The position numbers and the translations under genes are program-made. Below, in pieces: positions 37,613 through 45,642 of a stretch of 64,000 bases of DNA. The stretch comes from Pseudomonadota bacterium (GTDB lineage Bacteria > Pseudomonadota > Alphaproteobacteria > Rhizobiales > Hyphomicrobiaceae). The stretch lies in NCBI GenBank assembly GCA_018242295.1, contig JAFECE010000003.1, positions 62,001-126,000 of the forward strand, read 5' to 3'. Below the pieces are notes generated by a model. The model made no database searches, was not told the DNA's origin, and was given only the letters and a program-made list of their open reading frames with translations. Each line of letters opens with the position of its first letter. Positions within the stretch are counted from its first letter, which is position 1.

Positions 37613-37862
37613 ACGTATGGCCATATGCGTCACGGACTCATCCGGCCGATTTCCTTCCTCTCGTCCCTCCCCTACGCAGCGCTCGATGCTCGACGTCATG
37701 GTGGCGCGAACGAGCCACAGTCCCCTAACAAGCGGCTTTGGATCGGTTCATTTGCCCGGGATTGGGGTTGTACTGACATTGCCCAGATGCTGTATCCAGA
37801 GCGCTCTGTCCTCGGAACGGCGCCAAGCGTCGCCGGGGCTATCATCGATCGGGAGGGGAGCT

Positions 37863-38363
37863 ATGAAAAAATTGCTTTCGCTCATCGCGTTAAGCTGCGC
37901 GATGGCCATTCTATTCGGCGCCAATGCTCCGCGGGCGCGGGCCGCGGTGCTTACGAGCAATGTTTTGACGTTGAAGGCCGAGCAGTCCGAGACCGTTCAG
38001 CAAGCGCGCTATCGCTGCTGGTGGCGTCACGGTTACCGCCACTGCGGCTTCCGGCGCCACAGCTGGCGTCACGGCTACTGGCGTCACCGCCACGGCTACT
38101 GGCGTCATAGGCATCACGGCTATTACGGCTACAACTTGCGCGAACGGGGCTGGCGATATCGGGCCTGGCGCGAGGAGCACGACGTGCCGACCGACGATAA
38201 GTCCGACTATCAGAAGTGGCGTGATCGCTACTACGCAGAGCACGGCTATTATCCGTATCGCCGTCACTACTATTATAATTCCTACTCGACCTACACTCAG
38301 CCGACCTATCGCCGCCGCCACGCGCCTGGAGACGGCTACTGCATCGGCCTGTGCTGGTGGTAA
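37863..38363 (+). CDS. Secreted His/Arg/Tyr/Trp-rich protein of unknown function
   Basis: 166 aa starting MKKLLSLIALSCAMAILFGANAPRARA, a clear signal peptide. After a short linker (VLTSNVLTLKAEQSETVQQA) the protein is dominated by His, Arg, Tyr and Trp: RCWWRHGYRHCGFRRHSWRH, then tandem units of the form YWRHRHG, and a second block RYYAEHGYYPYRRHYYY. Three or more cysteines sit at the edges, including CIGLCWW at the end. Similar low-complexity secreted proteins are common in Rhizobiales and have no established role; metal or nucleic-acid binding is conceivable. It is followed 28 bp later by a strong terminator, so it forms its own transcription unit. Confidence 0.8.
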   Translation: MKKLLSLIALSCAMAILFGANAPRARAAVLTSNVLTLKAEQSETVQQARYRCWWRHGYRHCGFRRHSWRHGYWRHRHGYWRHRHHGYYGYNLRERGWRYRAWREEHDVPTDDKSDYQKWRDRYYAEHGYYPYRRHYYYNSYSTYTQPTYRRRHAPGDGYCIGLCWW

Positions 38364-38391
38364 CGATGCGACGAGACGAATAGGAACGACG

Positions 38392-38423
38392 AGCGCCGGG
38401 CCATGTCCCGGCGCTTTCTTTTT
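38392..38423 (+). terminator. Intrinsic terminator after the His/Arg-rich protein gene
   Basis: A perfect 9-bp stem AGCGCCGGG (38392-38400) / CCCGGCGCT (38407-38415) with a 6-nt loop is followed by TTCTTTTT. This is the clearest factor-independent terminator in the window. Confidence 0.9.
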
Positions 38424-38634
38424 GCAGCGTCAAATGACCTTCTTCCGCGCCGGGTGAAATGCGGAGATTGTGCGACCGGGTGCGGTCACGAATGTCACGC
38501 CCAGAGTGCAAAATGCGCTGTAAAATCGGCATTTGGTGCACGAAATCCGGGTGTGTCGCTCAGGCTCTTGACGTCGGCGCGTGAGCGCCCTCCAATGGTG
38601 CGACGCAAAGTTGCAGTCGCGTGGGGAACTTTTA

Positions 38635-39672
38635 ATGAATTTCGTGAGGGGAGATTTTCTGTCCCAATCGATGGGCAGATCGGCCCGGCTTGTAAATACC
38701 CAAACGATTCTGATCGCCGTGCTGATGACGCTGACCATCCTTGCGTGCTGGCCGGCAAAAGCTGACGATCGACAGTTCGGCTCTTTCGGGCCTGAAGGTC
38801 CGCGCATGCGCGAGCAGCTGTGGATTTTGCCGAGCGGCGAAGAAGGACGCGTGCTGCGCGCGACGGTTTTCCGCCCGGAGGCCGACCCTTCGGAACCCAA
38901 CAAGAAATATCCGCTCGTCGTCATCAATCACGGAACGGACGAAGCAACGCGCCTCGCCGTCTCCATGCCTGTCTACTATTGGCTGTCGCGCTGGTTCGTC
39001 GAGCGCGGTTACGCGGTCGTACTGCCGCAGCGCCGCGGCCATGGCGCGACCGGCGGCCCGCTCTCGGAAGCGGTCGGCACATGCGACCATCCCAATCATT
39101 TCCTGTCCGGCAATATCGCCGCCGACGACATCGCGGCGACGGTCAATTACATGAGTGAACAATCGTTCGTCGCTCCGAAGGAAACGATCGTCGCCGGCGT
39201 CTCGACCGGCGGATGGGCATCGCTGGCGCTTGCTGCGCGTAATCTTCCGCAGGTGCAGGCCATCGTGAATTTTGCGGGCGGGCGCGGCGGTCACGCTTAC
39301 GGCCGCTCGAATGCCATTTGCGGCAGACCGGATCTCGTTTCGGCGGCTCAGGCATACGGCAGCAAGGCGCACGTGCCGACGATCTGGTTTTACTCCGAGA
39401 ACGACAGCTATTTCGGACCGGCCCTTGCAGAGGATCTGGCGCAAGCCTGGAATCGTGCGGGGGGGCATGCGGAAGAGCATATTCTTCAAGCCTATGGCAG
39501 CGACGGCCACACCATTGCCGACGATCGCCAAGGCTGGGATATCTGGGGTCCAAGCCTCGACGCCTTCCTGACGAAAGTCCGCGGCGATCAGGTCGAGGTG
39601 GCCACGAAAGGCGCAAAGCCAGCTCCGCCGATCGAAACGTCTGCAATCGCGACCACTGGCGCGACCCGCTAA
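38635..39672 (+). CDS. Secreted alpha/beta-hydrolase (dienelactone-hydrolase-like)
   Basis: 345 aa from the ATG at 38635. The N-terminus MNFVRGDFLSQSMGRSARLVNTQ leads into hydrophobic TILIAVLMTLTILACWPAKA, giving a signal peptide; a second ATG twelve codons on is possible. The hydrolase core shows YPLVVINHGTD (oxyanion region), VVLPQRRGHGATGG, and nucleophile elbow GVSTGGWAS. FYSENDSYFGP (acid) and GSDGHTI (His) complete a Ser-Asp-His triad. An ester or peptide substrate is likely but unknown. It stands alone between a terminator and the binding-protein gene. Confidence 0.82.
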   Translation: MNFVRGDFLSQSMGRSARLVNTQTILIAVLMTLTILACWPAKADDRQFGSFGPEGPRMREQLWILPSGEEGRVLRATVFRPEADPSEPNKKYPLVVINHGTDEATRLAVSMPVYYWLSRWFVERGYAVVLPQRRGHGATGGPLSEAVGTCDHPNHFLSGNIAADDIAATVNYMSEQSFVAPKETIVAGVSTGGWASLALAARNLPQVQAIVNFAGGRGGHAYGRSNAICGRPDLVSAAQAYGSKAHVPTIWFYSENDSYFGPALAEDLAQAWNRAGGHAEEHILQAYGSDGHTIADDRQGWDIWGPSLDAFLTKVRGDQVEVATKGAKPAPPIETSAIATTGATR

Positions 39673-39876
39673 CAGCGGCTCAGACGTTGCCCGAGTTTCG
39701 CTGCAGAGCGGCACTCGGACTTCTTTGTGCGACACCATCGACAAGACCTAGCGTCAGCCTTAGCGTCAGCGTAAGTTCGTAAACGCGGAGGCCGACGCGA
39801 TGGCGCGCGGCCCCGGTAAGTTGCCAAGAAGTTGAGCCAGTGCCTCGAAAGTTTTCAAGTCCGGTAAAGCCTGACC

Positions 39877-41187
39877 ATGGCCGTTAGACCCAGAAGCACT
39901 GTTGCATCGGCTCTGGCGGTTGCAATGAGAGACTTCGGGATCGGGTCTCAAACGGTTTTGAAGATCGGGTTCCTCGCTCCGCTCGAGGGGCCGCTCAAAG
40001 CCTGGGCGGTTCCGGGCATCAATGGCAGCCTCATTTGGGTCGAGCGCATTAACGCCGCCGGCGGCCTGAAAGTCGGCAACCGAAAATACATGCTCGAACT
40101 GATCCCGTTCGACACCGGCTATCAGCCGGAACGGTCACTGCAAGGGGCACGGAAGCTGATCCTCGAGGACGGCGTCAAGATCATCCTGATGATCGGCGGC
40201 AATGACCTCATGGGAGACATCAGACGGCTCATCAATAAGCACCGCATGCTCGTCACAACGCTATTGCCGAGCGACCTTTCGCCGGACGTGCCAACAATCG
40301 TTGCGCCGAGCGAGGTCCATCCAATCTACAATGTGACAGGCGTCGACTGGCTGAAGCGGACGCAGCCCGGGCTCAAGACGGCGGCGTTGTGCGCGCAGCG
40401 CGATCTTCACGGCCTGCCGTCGATCGCGACCTATAGAGCGGCCTTCGAAGCGGCCGGCATCGAGCTGGTCGCTGAGCACTTATTCGAACCGGAAACCACT
40501 GATTTCGGGCCGATCGTCGAAGAGATGATGGCAAAGAAGCCGGACATCCTCTGTTGGGATACGGCTTACGAGCCCTTTGTCCATGCGCTTACGATCGAAG
40601 CATTCAAGCGCGGATTCCGCGGTCGCCTTCTGTCCTGCACATGCGACAACTATCCGGAGCTTATCCGGCGGACGAGCCTCGAATTCATGGAAGGGTTCGT
40701 CTTTCAATTTCCGGACTTCGACGATCCTCGCCTCAACGACGGCCACGTGAACTTTGAAGAGCCTGGCAAATTCTACGAGGAATTTTGCCGTCGCTTTCCA
40801 GGAACGTGGAGCGCGGTGTCGTGGGAATACGCTTCGACGCTGGAATTGTGGAAATCAGCTGTGCAGCGGGCGCGCACGTTCGAGCCGTTCTCCGTCCTCG
40901 CTGCGATGAAGGTCGGCGGCATCGGTCAGCACGCATTCGGTGAAGCCATATGGTGGGGCAGGGATCTGTTCGGGATCGATAACGCGCTCGTCGGGGATTG
41001 GCCTGTCGTCGCGATCATCAACGGCAAGGCGCGGATCCAGGAGTACGGCTCAGTCGCGGACTGGTGGTCGAAGCATCGGTCGATCCTGGTCAAGCACATG
41101 CGGGAAATGAACTTGATGTGGGACCAGCGCGAACACCTGGCGGCTTCCGCCGAGATGCTCGACCGGATGACGGCTCACGATTCGTAG
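39877..41187 (+). CDS. Periplasmic-binding-protein-like (type 1 fold) protein without visible signal peptide
   Basis: 436 aa. From residue 27 the sequence reads KIGFLAPLEGPLKAWAVPGINGSLIWVERINAAGGLKVG, the start of Leu/Ile/Val- or amide-binding proteins (Peripla_BP_6). Later KTAALCAQRDLHGLPSIATYRAAFEAAGIELVAEHLF and WDTAYEPFVHALTIEAFKRGF continue the two-lobed fold. The N-terminus MAVRPRSTVASALAVAMRDFG is too short and polar for a normal signal peptide. No permease or ATPase genes are adjacent. It resembles AmiC-type cytosolic ligand sensors more than transport proteins, and it converges with, and overlaps by 13 bp, a GntR regulator gene. An alternative start at 39925 would remove even the weak hydrophobic stretch. 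Ligand unknown; a methylated amine is a plausible guess from the context. Confidence 0.75.
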   Translation: MAVRPRSTVASALAVAMRDFGIGSQTVLKIGFLAPLEGPLKAWAVPGINGSLIWVERINAAGGLKVGNRKYMLELIPFDTGYQPERSLQGARKLILEDGVKIILMIGGNDLMGDIRRLINKHRMLVTTLLPSDLSPDVPTIVAPSEVHPIYNVTGVDWLKRTQPGLKTAALCAQRDLHGLPSIATYRAAFEAAGIELVAEHLFEPETTDFGPIVEEMMAKKPDILCWDTAYEPFVHALTIEAFKRGFRGRLLSCTCDNYPELIRRTSLEFMEGFVFQFPDFDDPRLNDGHVNFEEPGKFYEEFCRRFPGTWSAVSWEYASTLELWKSAVQRARTFEPFSVLAAMKVGGIGQHAFGEAIWWGRDLFGIDNALVGDWPVVAIINGKARIQEYGSVADWWSKHRSILVKHMREMNLMWDQREHLAASAEMLDRMTAHDS

Positions 41188-41945
41188 ATCATGTCTTCGT
41201 GGGCGTTGGCGACGTAGATCTTGATGATCTCGACGGCGGTTTCGACGTTTCGCCGCTCGATGGCGTCGTAAAGCGATCGGAGCATGAGCTGAATGCTCTT
41301 GATCTTCGCAGGCGTCAGCGCCTGCTGGCGGGCCGCGGCCCACTGCGGATGGCGGCGCACCTCGTTCAGGATGGCGTACATCGTGGTGATCAGCGAGTTG
41401 TGCGTGCCACGGGCGATGGTCATCATGAATTCTTGTTCGTATACCGCGAACGTGCCGGCTTCCGTGACGATCGCTTCTAGCCGAATGAGCTGGCTTTGAA
41501 GATCGGCGATATCTCGCGACGACATGTAGATCGTTGCGAGGCGCGTCATCTCGGGCGCCAGAATCGAACTCGCGATATTCATCGCAAACGGTGAGGCCGT
41601 CTCGGCGAGTTGGTCGACATCGAGGAACGAGGATGTCCGTCCGTTGCTACCCTCGTGAGGCGAACGTTTTCTTTGATATGAAACGAAGGTTCCGCTTCCC
41701 GGACGACGCGCGACGATGCCGTATGTCGCCAAGAATTCGAGTGCCTGGCGAATCGTTGCACGGCTATCGCCAAAGGCATCGGCCAAATCCCGCTCAGCCG
41801 GAATTCGAGTTCCGAATGGATATTCTCCCGAAGCAAAACGGGCAAAAAGACTCGTCGCGATCTCCTTCACGCGCGGCGTGACGAGCGGATGCCGCGTCAA
41901 GTCGTCGATCCAAGGCGGTGCTTCGAGTTCGTGGCTTTCAGACAT
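41175..41945 (-). CDS. FadR/GntR-family transcriptional regulator
   Basis: 256 aa. The winged helix-turn-helix occupies about residues 20-90 (GTRIPAERDLADAFGDSRATIRQALEFLATYGIV, then RRPGSGTFVS for the wing). An FCD-type all-helical effector domain follows, with RLATIYMSSRDIADLQSQLIRLEAIV, FMMTIARGTHNSLI and a terminal helix pair. FadR-type regulators bind organic acids or other small metabolites. It lies 14 bp after the 251-aa gene on the same strand, and its promoter would be in the 42716-43147 region shared with the amine permease, so it is a good candidate regulator of the methylated-amine genes. The 3' end overlaps the convergent binding-protein gene by 13 bp. Confidence 0.9.
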   Translation of the reverse strand: MSESHELEAPPWIDDLTRHPLVTPRVKEIATSLFARFASGEYPFGTRIPAERDLADAFGDSRATIRQALEFLATYGIVARRPGSGTFVSYQRKRSPHEGSNGRTSSFLDVDQLAETASPFAMNIASSILAPEMTRLATIYMSSRDIADLQSQLIRLEAIVTEAGTFAVYEQEFMMTIARGTHNSLITTMYAILNEVRRHPQWAAARQQALTPAKIKSIQLMLRSLYDAIERRNVETAVEIIKIYVANAHEDMIYES

Positions 41946-41959
41946 GTTTCAGCTCAGGC

Positions 41960-42715
41960 TCATGTGAGGTTCGTACACTGGGAATGGGTTTCGGCGGCTT
42001 TCTGCCGATGCTCGATCGCGAGAAATGCCGAAAGTCCAAGCAAGGCGGTGAGCGCGACGGCGGCTTCCAAAATCGCGCGATCTGACGAGAGACCGTTGGG
42101 GAGCGCGGGAGGACTGTGAGCGAATTCGGCGCTCTTTCGGCCGTAAGGGGAGAAGGTCGCGGCGTCGTTCAGCGATGCACCGGTCATCGTGAGCAGGCAG
42201 ACCTCGGCTGAGGCCGGACCCAGGATTTCGCTCAGGATCGATGCCAGCTCGCTCGTCCGATGGGCGACCAATCCGGACGTCAGATTGGCCGGATCGACAA
42301 AGAGATGGTTGAAGCGCGTGATCGCGCGCGCGACTTCGGCGAGGTGGCGATATCGCTGCCGGCGCGCTTCCATCAGCGCATGCGGAACCTTTGCTGCGAG
42401 TCGAAAGTGAAATGAACTCGTGCCCGTCAATGGCACGTCGAGCGTCGCGACGCTCTCGATCGCTTGCCGCCAATGCTCCTCGGCTTCGCGAAAAGCAACG
42501 TCCGCTTCGCTGCTGTTCTCAAGGATCAGATGCGCGATGCCGGCGTTCGAACGGCTTGCAGCGATGACCGGCGCGGGAGACGTCGCGCCCTCGAGCCTTG
42601 CCTCCGCCCGAAGCCACGAGCGCGCGGCGGTAATAATCTCTGAACGCCCCAATGCCGCTAAAGCACTGACGGTTTGTTGCGTCCAATTTTCGATTTGGTC
42701 CACAGGCACGCGCAT
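41960..42715 (-). CDS. Unknown alpha-helical protein with C-terminal membrane helix
   Basis: 251 aa; I do not recognise the family. The sequence is almost entirely helical (SALAALGRSEIITAARSWLRAEARL, ADVAFREAEEHWRQAIESVA, RYRHLAEVARAITRFNHLFV). It ends in a hydrophobic segment AILEAAVALTALLGLSAFLA near residues 213-233 followed by IEHRQKAAETHS, so it may be a tail-anchored membrane protein. The soluble region recalls the helical input domains of chemoreceptors or PAS-less sensors, but no signature is visible. It precedes the GntR gene by 14 bp and is divergent from the amine permease gene, which suggests a role in sensing or regulating methylated amines. Confidence 0.65.
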   Translation of the reverse strand: MRVPVDQIENWTQQTVSALAALGRSEIITAARSWLRAEARLEGATSPAPVIAASRSNAGIAHLILENSSEADVAFREAEEHWRQAIESVATLDVPLTGTSSFHFRLAAKVPHALMEARRQRYRHLAEVARAITRFNHLFVDPANLTSGLVAHRTSELASILSEILGPASAEVCLLTMTGASLNDAATFSPYGRKSAEFAHSPPALPNGLSSDRAILEAAVALTALLGLSAFLAIEHRQKAAETHSQCTNLT

Positions 42716-43147
42716 AATTTCAGTTTCGGAGGAGATTTACCGATCTCCCTAATAACAAACAGAATTCGCTTTTCCCCGACAGAATGCAACCGAATTCGAC
42801 CAATATTATCCAAAGTAGGTTCGCAACTGCGATATAATGTCTAACCGCCCTAAATACCGATAGAATCTGGTTTTTGTGCCTGCGAAACGGTCAAAACTGT
42901 TTCCTTTTGGTGATTTTTTTGGCTTGCAGGTAATTCGAGGTTCCATAACATGGCCTCGTCGGATCAATTGCGGTAATTTCTGGTTTAAATTGGTTTACGT
43001 CGCAAAATCATCGACTTGCGTCTCGTTAACGCCGCTACCGACGGGGGACGTGTTCTTTTGGGCCATGCGATTGCGACGCTCGCTGGGCCAACTCGGGGAT
43101 CAATCACTGCACAAATTAATCAATAAACAGGCTTCGTCGGAGCGATC
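42716..43147. promoter_or_regulatory. AT-richer divergent control region of the methylated-amine genes
   Basis: 432 bp with visibly lower GC than its flanks and no credible gene. It contains a perfect inverted repeat GGAGAT-N6-ATCTCC (42731-42748), ACAGAAT at 42759 and 42779 (20 bp apart), GAATTCG at 42762 and 42792 (30 bp apart), and tandem TGGTTTA units near 42982-42998. Spacings near whole helical turns suggest binding sites for a dimeric regulator such as the adjacent GntR protein. No -35/-10 pair is assigned. Confidence 0.6.
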
Positions 43148-44941
43148 ATGGCTACAGAAACTGGAACGCTAACTGCGGGCGGCGAGCTAAGCGCTCCGTC
43201 CGGTCAACTCGTACGAGCCATCGACTGGAGGGGAGCATTTTGGGTCGCGAGTGGCGTCCCTGCTCTCGTCTTGTTTTCGATCGGCGGAATCGCGGGCGTT
43301 GCGGGAAAGGTTGCCTTTCTCGTCTGGTTCGCATCGATGATCATGGGCTTCATCCAGTCCTTCACTTACGCGGAAATTGCCGGTCTCTTTCCCAATAAAT
43401 CCGGCGGCGCGTCGGTCTACGGCGCGGCGGCGTGGGTCAGATATTCGAAGCTGATCGCGCCGTTATCCGTTTGGTGCAATTGGTTCGCCTGGTCACCGGT
43501 GCTCTCGCTCGGATGTTCGATCGCGGCGGCTTACATCCTCAATTCACTCGCACCGATCCCGCCCGCGGACGCACCGCAGGTCGCGGCATGGATCAGCGCG
43601 CACGCCAACTCGATCCCGCTGGATTCGCCTCGCATCGCCGAGTGGCTTGCAGCCAACCACGGCAAAGCGGCGGCCGATGCCGTGGCAGCTCTGCTTTCGT
43701 CGGATGCCGTCGCCGCGCTGACGCCGGAAGCTCGTAACTGGTCCCTCTTCCACGGAACGCTCGGACCGGTGTCGTTCTCGTTCAACGCCGCGTTCTTCAT
43801 CGGCGCGGTGCTAATGCTGATCACGTTCGCCATTCAGCACCGGGGCATTCTCGGTACCGCGAGCGTGCAGAAATATATCGGCCTCGCGGTGATCATACCG
43901 ATGCTCATCGTTGGTGTTGTTCCCATCATCACGGGCCAAATCAACTGGTCCAACTTCACGCCTATCGAACCGCTGAAGGCTGCCTACGCACCAGAGATGG
44001 GCCATTGGGACATCGCCGGCTGGACGCTCATTCTCGGCGCCATGTTCATCGCCGCGTGGTCCACGTACGGCTTTGAAACGGCGGTTTGCTACACAAGCGA
44101 GTTCCGCGATCCGGGCCGGGATACCTTCAAGGCGATATTCTACTCGGGTCTGCTTTGCCTCGTGCTCTTCACGCTCGTGCCCTTCACCTTCCAAGGGGTT
44201 CTGGGTCTTGAAGGCATGCTCGAGCCGTCAATCGTCGATGGCTCTGGCGTCGCTGCGGCCATGGCCAACATGGTCGGCCACGGCGGAATGCTCACGAGCC
44301 TGCTCGTCATGCTGATGATCCTGGCGCTCATGCTCTGCCTGATGACCGCGATGGCCGGATCGTCGCGCACGCTCTACCAGGGGTCGCGCGACGGCTGGCT
44401 GCCGCGCTACCTCAGCCACGTCAATGAACATGGCGCACCGACGCGCGCGATGTGGACCGATCTCGTGATCAACCTTGCGGTCCTCGCGATCGCCTGTGCG
44501 GACGCCACGAGCTTCTTCTTCATCCTCGCGGTTTCCAACTGCGGCTACATCATCTTTAACTTCCTGAACCTCAATTCGGGTTGGATCCACCGCGTGGACA
44601 ACGCAGACGTTCATCGTCCATGGCGCGCACCGACGTTCGTGCTCGCTCTCGGCGCGCTGTTCGCCTTCGTCAACGCCGTCTTCATGGGTGCCGGTGCGAA
44701 GGTCTGGAACCCCGTTGCCCTGTGGGCTGGGCTCTTCACCGCGTCGCTGATCATTCCGGTCTTCTGCTTCCGGCACTACGTGCAGGATAAGGGCGTTTTC
44801 CCCGCCCACATGCTGGAGGATCTGGGGCTCACTCAGGCCGACCTCAAGAAGCGGAAAGCCGGGGCGCTGCCTTATCTCGTCCTCGCGGCCGGCTTGGTCG
44901 TCGTCCTCGCGTCAAACTGGTTCTTCCAGCTACCTGCCTAA
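43148..44941 (+). CDS. APC-family permease, candidate methylated-amine importer
   Basis: 597 aa with about twelve hydrophobic helices. The N-terminal RAIDWRGAFWVASGVPALVLFSIGGIAGVAG and FTYAEIAGLFPNKSGGASVYGAAAWVRY match the amino acid-polyamine-organocation superfamily, including the conserved glycine-rich first helix and the loop after helix 2. A loop of about 70 residues (ALAPIPPADAPQVAAWISAHA onward) between helices is longer than usual. Direct position upstream of dmmA, dmmB, dmmC, gcvT-like, tmm and tdm suggests import of trimethylamine, its N-oxide, dimethylamine or a related compound. The substrate is inferred. It is divergent from the GntR pair across 432 bp. Confidence 0.88.
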   Translation: MATETGTLTAGGELSAPSGQLVRAIDWRGAFWVASGVPALVLFSIGGIAGVAGKVAFLVWFASMIMGFIQSFTYAEIAGLFPNKSGGASVYGAAAWVRYSKLIAPLSVWCNWFAWSPVLSLGCSIAAAYILNSLAPIPPADAPQVAAWISAHANSIPLDSPRIAEWLAANHGKAAADAVAALLSSDAVAALTPEARNWSLFHGTLGPVSFSFNAAFFIGAVLMLITFAIQHRGILGTASVQKYIGLAVIIPMLIVGVVPIITGQINWSNFTPIEPLKAAYAPEMGHWDIAGWTLILGAMFIAAWSTYGFETAVCYTSEFRDPGRDTFKAIFYSGLLCLVLFTLVPFTFQGVLGLEGMLEPSIVDGSGVAAAMANMVGHGGMLTSLLVMLMILALMLCLMTAMAGSSRTLYQGSRDGWLPRYLSHVNEHGAPTRAMWTDLVINLAVLAIACADATSFFFILAVSNCGYIIFNFLNLNSGWIHRVDNADVHRPWRAPTFVLALGALFAFVNAVFMGAGAKVWNPVALWAGLFTASLIIPVFCFRHYVQDKGVFPAHMLEDLGLTQADLKKRKAGALPYLVLAAGLVVVLASNWFFQLPA

Positions 44942-45039
44942 AGAAAATGTGGGCCGGGGCGGTTTCCTCTACCGCTCCGGTCTGCTCTGATCACTTTCCG
45001 CAGGCCCGACACGGCTTTGACGGGAACAGGGAGCTCTTG

Positions 45040-45642
45040 ATGACACTAAGCACGATCAAAAGCCGGCCAATCTATCCGGGTCTCACCCCGGATCTCAATG
45101 CGCGCAGCAACATCATCGTCTCGGACAAGGCCGGGGCGGAGGCGGTCGCCGAGTTGCTTTCGCGCGCCGACAGCAACTTCGCAAAACGCACGACCATCAT
45201 TCTCGCCGACACCCTTGCGGACAAGGATCGGCAAGCGATCGCTCGCGAACTCGCGCCAGTGACCATCGAATTTCACGCAACTCTCGCCGACGGCATCGCG
45301 CGCTTGCGGCAGCTGCTCGATGGAGCGCCGATGGGCTTGCGCCTTTATGCGGCGGGCTCCGAACCTCTCATCGGCCTCGTCGTGCAGGCCGGCGGCGATT
45401 TCTCGATCGATCATCTGTCGATCCGAACCGAACATCGCGGCACGCTGATGCGCCGCGTGCAATGCGTCCACTGCAAGACTTTCATCGAGAACGTCACGAC
45501 TAACCCGGTGAAATGCACTCATTGCGGCATCACCTTGCTGGTGAGGGATCATTACTCGCGCCGCCTCGCCGCGTTCCAGGGCGTGTGCATCGACGCCGAA
45601 ATTCCGGGCGACATTCCTCCGACGGAGGCCTTGTATCAATGA
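45040..45642 (+). CDS. dmmA: Dimethylamine monooxygenase subunit DmmA-like, with zinc ribbon
   Basis: 200 aa from the ATG at 45040. Residues 1-130 form a mixed domain (PGLTPDLNARSNIIVSDKAG, AKRTTIILADTLADKD, GAPMGLRLYAAGSEPLIG). A zinc ribbon follows with Cys142-x2-Cys145 and Cys159-x2-Cys162, flanked by basic residues. This composition matches the DmmA family that works with a ferredoxin-type reductase and a heme protein to oxidise dimethylamine to methylamine and formaldehyde. Its stop overlaps the dmmB start by 4 bp (ATGA). The symbol follows the family name as I recall it. Confidence 0.8.
   Translation: MTLSTIKSRPIYPGLTPDLNARSNIIVSDKAGAEAVAELLSRADSNFAKRTTIILADTLADKDRQAIARELAPVTIEFHATLADGIARLRQLLDGAPMGLRLYAAGSEPLIGLVVQAGGDFSIDHLSIRTEHRGTLMRRVQCVHCKTFIENVTTNPVKCTHCGITLLVRDHYSRRLAAFQGVCIDAEIPGDIPPTEALYQ

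Noticed and set aside
42926-42946. Possible sigma54 (-24/-12) promoter near TTGGCTTGCAGG
   Set aside because: The GC doublet at the right spacing after GG is missing, and no sigma54 activator gene is present nearby.
42876-43172. 98-codon open frame in the amine control region
   Set aside because: Composition and repeats fit regulatory DNA; it overlaps the permease start in another frame and shows no recognisable domain.
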